The notes beneath the pieces were generated by a model. It made no database searches, had not been told where the DNA came from, and worked only from the letters and a program-made list of their open reading frames with translations. The position numbers and the translations under genes are program-made. This document shows positions 1 to 4,887 of a DNA stretch of 7,509 bases, in pieces. Each line of letters starts with the position of its first letter. Position 1 is the stretch's first letter. The DNA is from JABWBP01 sp964522165 (GTDB lineage: Bacteria > Calditrichota > Calditrichia > RBG-13-44-9 > J075): assembly GCA_964522165.1 (NCBI GenBank), contig CAZFVV010000211.1, forward strand, positions 1 through 7,509. The letters run 5' to 3'.

Positions 1-91
1 CTACAGAGGGATCGCAATTGTGAGTCAGTATATCAAAGTCTTAAAGTAGAATTAAGTATGATGAAAATTTTTGCAGTAAGGAGAAAGCATC
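1..91 (+). other. Upstream region of the zinc-ribbon gene
   Basis: No gene can be assigned here. One plus frame is open from the left edge to a TAG at 47-49, which might be the last 15 codons of a gene lying outside the window, but that is too short to judge. TATGAT at 57-62 resembles a -10 hexamer, with no convincing -35 at the proper distance. TAAGGAG at 77-83 is a strong Shine-Dalgarno, 8 nt before the ATG at 92. Confidence 0.3.
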
Positions 92-298
92 ATGCAACAA
101 CAACGTAAGCACCGCCAGGGAAAAGGGGTTGGCGGAACCTGTGTGTGTCCCAAATGCGGAAAGAAAATACCCCATCAAGCAGGGGTTCCCTGCCAGGAAG
201 AGAAGTGCCCGAAATGCGGGGCAAAAATGTTACGGGAAGGTTCTTACCATCATCAACTCTGGAAAAAGGAACAACAAGGAAAGGAGCAGCCATCATGA
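92..298 (+). CDS. Small zinc-ribbon-like protein (68 aa), two CPxCG knuckles
   Basis: Small, probably cytoplasmic, metal-binding protein of unknown function. The start at 92 is fixed by TAAGGAG 8 nt upstream. Six cysteines lie in the middle: C17, C19 and C22 (CVCPKCG), then C34, then C39 and C42 (CPKCG). Two CPxCG knuckles about 20 residues apart are the classic signature of a zinc ribbon or rubredoxin-like fold; the extra C17 and C34 could add ligands or allow Fe-S binding. The N terminus is basic and glycine-rich, and the C terminus is polar and low in complexity. Short proteins with a CPKCG...GVPC...KCPKCG pattern are familiar beside Mrp/MinD-type ATPases and NifX-like proteins, which is also the context here (general knowledge, not searched). 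Its stop overlaps the next gene's start (ATGA, 295-298), implying translational coupling and probably a shared process. Metal identity and partner are inference. Confidence 0.85.
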   Translation: MQQQRKHRQGKGVGGTCVCPKCGKKIPHQAGVPCQEEKCPKCGAKMLREGSYHHQLWKKEQQGKEQPS

Positions 299-1113
299 AA
301 CCGTTGCTGGGAAAAAGAATTCTGGTCTGCGGGAAAGGCGGCAGCGGAAAAAGTTCCGTCATTACCCTGATGGCGAATGAGCTTCAGCGCCGGGATTACA
401 TGGTGGTATTGTTAGATGGCGACGCTTCCAATCCCGGGGGGCTGGCGCGCCTGGCCGCGGGCGCGAAACGCGGCCCCCAGCCGCTGATCGATTTTTTCGG
501 GGGCAGGGAGAAAGTCACCTGCCCGGTGGATGATCCCTCCCCGCTGCTCCGCTTAAGCGACGCCTCGCAGGTGGTGGAGGCGCATATTGATCTGGCGGAA
601 ATTCCACCGGCGTATTTTATTCGGAAAGATAATTTGCTACTGCTTCAAGTCGGGAAAATTCAAAAAGCCTATGAGGGCTGCGACGGCCCGATGTCGAAGA
701 TTACCCGGGATTTTATTGTCAAGGGTGATTATGTCACGCTCATCGACGTGGAAGCGGGCATCGAGCATTTTGGCAGGGGGGTGGAAAAGCACGTGGATGC
801 CGTTTTAATCGTGGTCGATCCTACCTTCGAATCGTTCGAAATTGCGGAGCGGGTGACAAAACTGTGCCGGTTAATGGGAATAGAGCAAGTTGCGGCCGTT
901 TTAAATGGCGCTCAAACCGCGAAGATGGAAGCGATGATGCGAGAGGCACTGGCAAAGCGGGAAGTGAAGATCCTCGGCAGCGTGCGCTACGACCCGGAAA
1001 TACGCAAAGCCGGCCTGGAAGGCAGCGCCCTGGGATTCTGCGCAGCCATGGAAGACCTGGCAAAAATTACCGGGAAATTGGAAGCGCTTCCCAAAGCGGA
1101 GGCAATTTCGTAA
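295..1113 (+). CDS. CooC/MinD-type P-loop ATPase (272 aa)
   Basis: SIMIBI-class ATPase of the ParA/MinD/CooC superfamily, probably a cytoplasmic dimer acting in metal-cofactor insertion or maturation. A deviant Walker A (KGGSGKS, residues 14-20, signature K14) follows the first strand. VVLLDGDAS (37-45) is the switch I-like strand with aspartates, and DVEAGIEHFGRG (151-162) matches the DxEAGxEHxGRG motif I associate with CooC (carbon monoxide dehydrogenase maturation) proteins. DAVLIVVDPTFES (168-180) is the usual late strand. The CxC nickel-site motif of classical CooC is absent; GCDGPMSK (128-135) keeps one cysteine, C129, in roughly that area. The start at 295 is preferred over an in-frame ATG at 145 because AAGGAG (281-286) lies 8 nt upstream, the P-loop then falls near the N terminus as usual, and 145 lies inside the preceding gene. 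The ATGA overlap couples it to that gene. No CO dehydrogenase gene is seen in the window, so the client is unknown; an Mrp-like Fe-S carrier is an alternative. Confidence 0.9.
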   Translation: MKPLLGKRILVCGKGGSGKSSVITLMANELQRRDYMVVLLDGDASNPGGLARLAAGAKRGPQPLIDFFGGREKVTCPVDDPSPLLRLSDASQVVEAHIDLAEIPPAYFIRKDNLLLLQVGKIQKAYEGCDGPMSKITRDFIVKGDYVTLIDVEAGIEHFGRGVEKHVDAVLIVVDPTFESFEIAERVTKLCRLMGIEQVAAVLNGAQTAKMEAMMREALAKREVKILGSVRYDPEIRKAGLEGSALGFCAAMEDLAKITGKLEALPKAEAIS

Positions 1114-1168
1114 AAAATACTGGTGACCCTGAACAGTTAATGCCGTGATGCTCTTTGATCATCTATCC

Positions 1169-1240
1169 TGTCATTTCCGCGAAAGCGGGAATCCACTATT
1201 TCTCGTGAATTTATGGATTCCCACTTTCGTGGGAATGACA
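1169..1240. repeat. Double-hairpin palindromic repeat, copy 1
   Basis: Two 27-nt arms (1169-1195 and 1214-1240) are inverted copies matching at 24 of 27 positions, separated by 18 nt. Each arm is itself a small hairpin: GCGAAAGC with flanking TTCC/GGGAA on the left, and TTCCCAC-TTTC-GTGGGAA on the right. The same family recurs at 5886-5955. This is the organisation of REP/BIME-type or miniature palindromic elements. It lies between the ATPase gene and def, ending 53 nt before the def start. Role (transcript end, mRNA stability or a passive repeat) is unknown. Confidence 0.85.
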
Positions 1241-1293
1241 AATACATTGTTCTAAGCAGCATTAATCGTTTAACACTACCAAAATACTCAGAC

Positions 1294-1800
1294 ATGAAAG
1301 AACCACTGGAATTGAAAATTTACCCGGATTCCGTGCTGCGCGAAAAATCCCTGCCGGTTAAGGATTTCAATGAGGCAGTGCGCGATTTGATGGAGGGAAT
1401 GGCGGGAATCATGTACGCCTACCAGGGAATCGGGCTGGCGGCGCCGCAGGTGGGTATTTTACAGCGGGTGATTATCGGCGACATCGGGGAGGGACTCATT
1501 TCCCTGGCAAACCCGGAAATCATTGCTGAAACTGGCGAGGACCTGCTGGATGAAGGATGTTTGAGCCTGCCGGATATTCAAGTAACCGTGCAGCGCAGGC
1601 AATCTATTTTTGTGCGGGGAATCGATGCAACCGGGAAGGAGATCGAACGGGAATTGAGCGGATTGATGGCCCGGGTCATCCAGCATGAGATCGATCATTT
1701 GAACGGGGTGCTCATCATCGATTATGCCTCATTAATCGAAAAATATCAATTGCGGAACGCCCTGGCAGAATTGGAGACGCGATGCAAACATCCGGCATAA
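1294..1800 (+). CDS. def: Peptide deformylase (168 aa)
   Basis: Removes the N-formyl group from the initiator methionine of nascent proteins at the ribosome; a cytoplasmic metalloenzyme (Fe or Zn type). All three family motifs are intact: GIGLAAPQVG (residues 45-54), EGCLSLP (87-93) and QHEIDHLNG (130-138). By analogy with the E. coli enzyme, C89, H131 and H135 are the metal ligands, E132 is the catalytic acid/base, and Q52 is the oxyanion-site glutamine. Length is normal. The frame stays open back to an ATG at 1213, but that start lies inside the palindromic repeat (1169-1240) and would add 27 residues encoded by repeat DNA. ATG 1294 gives the normal N terminus (an ELKIYPDSVLR-type opening), although no clear Shine-Dalgarno precedes it. 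The gene's end overlaps the next gene by 19 nt if that gene starts at 1782. No methionyl-tRNA formyltransferase gene is adjacent, unlike the frequent def-fmt pairing. Confidence 0.97.
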   Translation: MKEPLELKIYPDSVLREKSLPVKDFNEAVRDLMEGMAGIMYAYQGIGLAAPQVGILQRVIIGDIGEGLISLANPEIIAETGEDLLDEGCLSLPDIQVTVQRRQSIFVRGIDATGKEIERELSGLMARVIQHEIDHLNGVLIIDYASLIEKYQLRNALAELETRCKHPA

Positions 1801-2630
1801 GAATTATTTGTTTTCTGCTTTTAATGGTTTGTTTACCGGAATTTTTTTTGCTACCCACAGAGAGGTGTATTATGGCAGAGCAAGCTCATCAAGACACAAC
1901 CCACGCGGGTTCAACCGGCCTGCGCCTGACCGTGGTATATGATAATAATCCCCTGAAACCGGGCTTACAAACCGCCTGGGGATTTGCCTGCGTGGTGGAA
2001 ACCGGGAAAACCAAAGTGCTGTTCGATACCGGCGGCGAGGGCAAAATTCTTCTGGCAAACCTGCAAAGCCTGGGAATTGACCCGACGGAGATCGACCTGG
2101 CAGTTTTATCCCATTTCCATTATGACCACACCGGTGGTTTGGCGGATTTTCTGAAAAAGAATCCGCGTGTGACGGTCTATGTTCCCAAATCATTCCCGGA
2201 GAAGATAATTGAGGACATTAAAGCAGCCGGCGCGACTCCGGTAGCGGTGACTTCATTTGCGAAACTACAACCCAACATTTTTACATTGGGAGAAATCGGC
2301 GGAGCAATCCCGGAGCAATCCCTGGCGATCCGAACCCCGAAAGGTATTGCCATCATCACCGGCTGCGCCCATCCCGGCATCTTAACCATTTTGCAACGCG
2401 CCAAAAGTATATTTCCTGATGAACCCTTATATCTGGTCATCGGCGGGTTCCATTTGGTCAATGCCACGAAAAAACAAATCTCAGAAATTATTGATGGTTT
2501 TAAAGCGCTGGGCGTTCAGAAAGCCTCCCCCTGCCACTGCTCCGGCGATGAGACCCGGAAAATGTTCAGCGAAGCTTACGGAAACGATTTTTACGAAATC
2601 GGGGTTGGTGGAATCATCGAAATCAGATAA
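1782..2630 (+). CDS. Metallo-beta-lactamase-fold hydrolase, COG1237-like (282 aa)
   Basis: Binuclear metal hydrolase of the MBL superfamily. The metal-site core HFHYDH is at residues 111-116, followed by TGG. Further candidate ligands are H197 (TGCAHPG), H224 (GGFHL) and H252 (PCHCSGD). The VVYDNNP...AWGFAC opening (51-70), the FDTGG strand (81-85) and the C-terminal CHCSGDE motif resemble the COG1237 subgroup related to archaeal dihydropterin ribofuranosylaminobenzene-phosphate synthase. The substrate here cannot be read from sequence. The start is uncertain. ATG 1782 has GGAG 5 nt upstream and overlaps def by 19 nt; it adds a hydrophobic stretch (residues 7-24) that could be a signal peptide or anchor, though I see no clean cleavage site or lipobox. 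ATG 1872 (residue 31) has AGAGG at 1861-1865, 6 nt upstream, and gives a cytoplasmic protein of 252 residues. The overlap suggests cotranscription with def. Confidence 0.9.
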   Translation: MQTSGIRIICFLLLMVCLPEFFLLPTERCIMAEQAHQDTTHAGSTGLRLTVVYDNNPLKPGLQTAWGFACVVETGKTKVLFDTGGEGKILLANLQSLGIDPTEIDLAVLSHFHYDHTGGLADFLKKNPRVTVYVPKSFPEKIIEDIKAAGATPVAVTSFAKLQPNIFTLGEIGGAIPEQSLAIRTPKGIAIITGCAHPGILTILQRAKSIFPDEPLYLVIGGFHLVNATKKQISEIIDGFKALGVQKASPCHCSGDETRKMFSEAYGNDFYEIGVGGIIEIR

Positions 2631-2660
2631 CCTTAACGATCAAAGCAACCCTCTCAGAGC

Positions 2661-2782
2661 GTGTTTGAAAAATCAAAAATTTGCCACGGAGGCACCAAGA
2701 CACTAAGTTTTCACTAAGTTTTTTTAAGATTTCTTTGTGATTTCTTCGAGACTTCGAGACCTCGTGGCGAATTTTCAAACAC
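2661..2782. repeat. Imperfect inverted-repeat element flanked by 10-nt direct repeats
   Basis: The outer arms GTGTTTGAAAA (2661-2671) and TTTTCAAACAC (2772-2782) are perfectly complementary (11 bp). Further in, GCCACG (2683-2688) pairs with CGTGGC (2763-2768); the left arm has about 8 extra nt between the two stems. ACCCTCTCAG occurs at 2648-2657 and again at 2781-2790, bracketing the element like a target duplication, though not flush on the left (3 nt AGC in between). The interior has a perfect 11-nt tandem duplication (CACTAAGTTTT at 2701-2711 and 2712-2722). With the following element it fills the 368-nt gap after the MBL gene. No protein is encoded. It could act as a transcript-ending hairpin, but this is more likely a decayed dispersed repeat. 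Confidence 0.7.
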
Positions 2783-2785
2783 CCT

Positions 2786-2969
2786 CTCAGCTCGACTTTA
2801 TCCATTTTTTAAAAATGGCCATGTATGTAAAGCAATACGTTGATTTTTTCGTGTTTGACTTTTTAAACATCGTATACGAACAATGAGGTTGAAAAAATTA
2901 ACGTTGTAAATTAAGGGCTTATATAGCAACAATTTCCCTTCTCTCGAAAATGGATAAAGTCGAGCTCAG
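2786..2969. mobile_element. MITE-like element, 20-bp perfect terminal inverted repeats
   Basis: AGCTCGACTTTATCCATTTT at 2789-2808 is exactly complementary to 2947-2966 (20 of 20). An alternative reading is 18-bp inverted repeats (2791-2808 and 2947-2964) flanked by a 5-bp direct repeat CTCAG (2786-2790 and 2965-2969), the layout of a transposed element with a target-site duplication. The interior also pairs imperfectly (ACGTTGATTTTTTC at 2837-2850 against GAAAAAATTAACGT at 2891-2904). It is AT-rich and has no credible reading frame, so it is non-autonomous. The 3' end lies 29 nt before the ATG of the NifX-like gene, so the element makes up most of that gene's upstream region and may supply or interrupt its promoter. 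No good promoter pair was identified in it. Confidence 0.7.
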
Positions 2970-2998
2970 AAACGGATTAGCGAAAAAGGAGGATAATC

Positions 2999-3391
2999 AT
3001 GAAAATTGCCGTCGCCACCGAAGATGGGAAAACAATTTTTTCCCATTTCGGGCGCAGTCCCTATTTTGCCATTTTTGAAATTGAGGAAGGCCGGATTATC
3101 AATCAAACCATGCGGCAAAATACTTTTACGGGGCATTTCAGCCGAACGCATGAGCACCATCAGCATGGAGAACATCATCATGGTTCGGGCGATCCCCACG
3201 TGCACCAATCGGTGGCGGAGGGATTAAAAGACTGCCGGGTGGTGATCAGCCAGGGCATGGGCCGCAAAGCCTGGGAAGACCTGCGGGCGCGGGGAATCGA
3301 AATGATCGTCACCGATGAATCCGGTGTCGAAAACGCCGTGCAAAAGTATTTAGCAGGTGAATTGACCGACCGGGTGGAGAAGCTGCATTGA
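2999..3391 (+). CDS. NifX/NafY-type cofactor-binding protein with His-rich loop (130 aa)
   Basis: Member of the dinitrogenase iron-molybdenum cofactor-binding family (RNase H-like fold), small cytoplasmic proteins that hold or carry metal clusters. Family features: MKIAVATEDGKTIFSHFGRSPYF-type start with S15, H16 and F17 (residues 1-23), the FEIEEGRI strand (26-33), DCRVVISQGMG (78-88), and the C-terminal AWEDLRARGIEMIV (91-104) with the usual GxxxAxxxLxxxGI spacing. Between the second strand and the core helix sits a histidine-rich insertion: nine His between residues 51 and 69 (H51, 53, 54, 56, 59, 60, 61, 67, 69), plus H46. Such stretches usually bind Ni, Zn, Co or Cu, or store metal. AAGGAGG (2986-2992) lies 6 nt before the ATG, the best ribosome binding site on the plus strand. 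No nitrogenase genes are seen, so a role in nitrogen fixation is not supported. The metal transporter gene downstream suggests metal homeostasis (inference). Confidence 0.92.
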   Translation: MKIAVATEDGKTIFSHFGRSPYFAIFEIEEGRIINQTMRQNTFTGHFSRTHEHHQHGEHHHGSGDPHVHQSVAEGLKDCRVVISQGMGRKAWEDLRARGIEMIVTDESGVENAVQKYLAGELTDRVEKLH

Positions 3392-3397
3392 GAATAT

Positions 3398-3437
3398 AAG
3401 CGTCAGGAGTGCCAAATCCGGCGCTCCGTATGCGCTT
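3398..3437. other. Stem-loop downstream of the NifX-like gene
   Basis: AAGCG (3398-3402) pairs with CGCTT (3433-3437), enclosing GGAGTGCC (3406-3413) and GGCGCTCC (3420-3427), which pair with one wobble across a 6-nt loop. It has no T-tract immediately after it, so it is not a standard terminator. It could protect the 3' end of the upstream mRNA or be part of the transporter leader. Confidence 0.35.
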
Positions 3438-3469
3438 AAATATTTGGGGGGTTGCTTGTAAAATCCGTT

Positions 3470-3502
3470 AAATTCCCCGCCTTGATAAGGAGGAGAATTT
3501 TT
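3470..3502 (+). terminator. Probable intrinsic terminator after the NifX-like gene
   Basis: A 14-nt stem (3470-3483 with 3487-3500, 12 of 14 paired, GAT loop) is followed at once by T residues (run of five at 3498-3502, then a second run of seven at 3507-3513). The stem centre, CCTTGATAAGG, resembles a motif of dispersed environmental repeats, so it may be a repeat acting as a terminator. If functional it separates the NifX-like gene from the transporter or acts as an attenuator in the transporter's leader. Confidence 0.5.
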
Positions 3503-3594
3503 CCGCTTTTTTTCCGCAAAACCTACTAAGGTTCACATCCATGTGGCGCACCTGATGGCACTCTATCTAAAAACGCCAGGAGAAAATCCGGAAA

Positions 3595-4701
3595 ATGGCC
3601 GCAATCATCGAAGTTTTCAACCACACCCTCATGATTACCGGCTTTGTATTCGTGATGATGCTGGTAATCGAATACGTCAATGTGCTGACCAGCGGGAGCT
3701 GGCAGCAGCGGCTGGCGACCGCCCGCGCGGGACAATATCTCTTTGCGGCGTTGATGGGCGTTATCCCCGGCTGCCTGGGCGCTTTTATTGTGGTAGCGAT
3801 GTATTCCCACCGCATGTTATCCCTGGGCGCGGTGGTTGCCGCGATGATCGCCACCAGCGGCGATGAGGCTTTTGTAATGCTGGCGCTGTTCCCAAAAGAG
3901 GCGCTCTTGCTCCACGCCCTGCTGTTTGTGATCGGGATTATAGGGGGCCTTTTTACGGACGCTATTTCCCGGTGGTATAGAACATCCCCGCGGCTTAAGC
4001 CGCCACTTGCGTGGCTGGCCCCTGCCGCATTCCCGGCACAAGCTCTTCAAAAGGGGGAAATTTCCGGGGATGAGGCGTGCGAGGGCTTTCAGGTCCATAC
4101 TTTTGAAAGCTGCCAATGCTTTCCGCGCGGGCAAATTCTGGCGCAATGGAAAGAGCGCTCCCCGTTTCGCACCATTCTAACGCTGACGCTCGCTTTATTT
4201 ATTATTGCGGCGCTCAGCGGGCAGATCGGGCCGTCGCAATGGAACTGGGTGCGTGTTTCCATTTTACTCGTCACGGGACTGGCGCTGTTTATCGTCGCCA
4301 CGGTGCCGGATCACTTTTTGGAAGAACATCTCTGGAATCACGTGGCCCGCAAGCACGCGCCCCGCATTTTTCTGTGGACTTTCGGGGCGCTAATCGTCAC
4401 CCATTTGCTCACCGGCCAACTCCACCTGGAAGCAGTAATCCGGGAAAATCAATGGATGATGTTGATCATTGCCTCCCTGGTGGGAATTATCCCGGAATCC
4501 GGCCCGCATTTGATTTTCGTGACCCTGTTTGCCGAGGGCGCTATTCCCTTCAGCATTTTGCTGGCCAGTTCCATTGTGCAGGACGGCCACGGCATGTTGC
4601 CCATGCTGGCGCATTCCCGGCGGGCGTTTCTGATTATCAAACTCATTAACCTGGCGGTGGGAGTCGCCATCGGGGCGGTGGGATTGAGTTTGGGATTTTA
4701 G
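3595..4701 (+). CDS. Polytopic membrane transporter, ArsP_2/putative metal exporter family (368 aa)
   Basis: Inner-membrane protein that I recognise as the ArsP_2 type (formerly DUF2899, described as a putative 10-TM heavy-metal exporter, also labelled putative manganese transporter). Substrate is unproven. Hydrophobic spans fall near residues 10-30, 47-68, 75-98, 103-120, 192-208, 218-236, 257-272, 287-299, 304-328 and 345-366. The halves look duplicated: GVIPGCLGAF (55-64) corresponds to GIIPESGPHL (297-306), and ATSGDEAFVM (86-95) to SSIVQDGHGMLPM (325-337), conserved polar residues in membrane segments that probably line the path. The central cytosolic or external loop (about 128-190) holds C162, H168, C173 and C175, a possible metal site. 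ATG 3595 has AGGAG at 3578-3582, a long 12-nt spacing. It follows the His-rich NifX-like gene on the same strand after a 203-nt leader with two hairpins, so coregulation by metal is plausible but not shown. Confidence 0.87.
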   Translation: MAAIIEVFNHTLMITGFVFVMMLVIEYVNVLTSGSWQQRLATARAGQYLFAALMGVIPGCLGAFIVVAMYSHRMLSLGAVVAAMIATSGDEAFVMLALFPKEALLLHALLFVIGIIGGLFTDAISRWYRTSPRLKPPLAWLAPAAFPAQALQKGEISGDEACEGFQVHTFESCQCFPRGQILAQWKERSPFRTILTLTLALFIIAALSGQIGPSQWNWVRVSILLVTGLALFIVATVPDHFLEEHLWNHVARKHAPRIFLWTFGALIVTHLLTGQLHLEAVIRENQWMMLIIASLVGIIPESGPHLIFVTLFAEGAIPFSILLASSIVQDGHGMLPMLAHSRRAFLIIKLINLAVGVAIGAVGLSLGF

Positions 4702-4732
4702 GAGGGAGATAATCTTGGCGAGGTTAAATTGA
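4700..4732 (+). other. Orphan Shine-Dalgarno with 5-codon minigene
   Basis: AGGAGG (4700-4705) overlaps the transporter stop codon. Nine nt later TTG (4715) opens a frame that ends at TGA 4730-4732, only five sense codons. No longer frame follows. It could be the remains of a gene displaced by the repeat at 4741-4824, or chance. Confidence 0.25.
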
Positions 4733-4740
4733 GGTTTTTT

Positions 4741-4824
4741 GACAGGATTTACAGGATCAAACAGGATTATATTACTTTTGATCATTCTTTTGGCCAAAAT
4801 CCGGTTAATCCTATTCATCCGGTC
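4741..4824. repeat. GGAT-periodic imperfect palindrome
   Basis: The left part (4741-4770) reads GACAGGATTTACAGGAT followed by CAAACAGGATT, with GGAT about every 11-12 nt. The right part (4796-4824) is a degenerate inverted version (AATCCGG, AATCCTATTCATCCGGTC). A T6 run (4735-4740) precedes it. Repeats of the form GACAGGATTTACAGGATT...AATCCTGTAAATCCTGTC are familiar from many environmental genomes (recollection). It sits between the transporter and radical SAM genes and may end transcription of the former. Confidence 0.6.
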
Positions 4825-4871
4825 TAAATTTTCTGAAATTTCACATTATCAAGTAATTTAGCGGTTTGCTC

Positions 4872-4887
4872 GGAAAGGATCATTTCC
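4872..4887 (+). promoter_or_regulatory. Ribosome binding site inside a short palindrome
   Basis: GGAAA (4872-4876) and TTTCC (4883-4887) can pair across a 6-nt loop, partly hiding the AAAGGA Shine-Dalgarno (4874-4879) of the radical SAM gene, whose ATG follows immediately at 4888. The stem is only 5 bp, so regulatory meaning is speculative. Confidence 0.3.

Noticed and set aside
16..62. CRP/FNR-like or sigma-70 promoter before the first gene
   Set aside because: TTGTGA is not followed by an inverted half site and TATGAT has no -35 partner at 16-18 nt; too weak to call.
145..294. N-terminal extension of the ATPase from the in-frame ATG at 145
   Set aside because: It overlaps the zinc-ribbon gene, lacks a ribosome binding site and pushes the P-loop far from the N terminus. 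ATG 295 has AAGGAG at 8 nt.
2855..2925. Promoter inside the MITE-like element (TTGACT with TATACG, or TTGAAA with TATATA)
   Set aside because: Hexamer spacings are about 12 and 25 nt, outside the usable range.
2999..3391. Nitrogen fixation locus based on the NifX-like gene
   Set aside because: No nifHDK, nifB, nifE or nifN is present, and this small family is widespread in non-fixing bacteria.
3543..3866. 107-codon plus-strand frame overlapping the transporter start
   Set aside because: It runs in a different phase across well-recognised transporter sequence and has no ribosome binding site.
4390..4818. 142-codon minus-strand frame over the transporter end and the GGAT repeat
   Set aside because: Its first part is translated from the repeat and the rest is antisense to the transporter; typical spurious frame.
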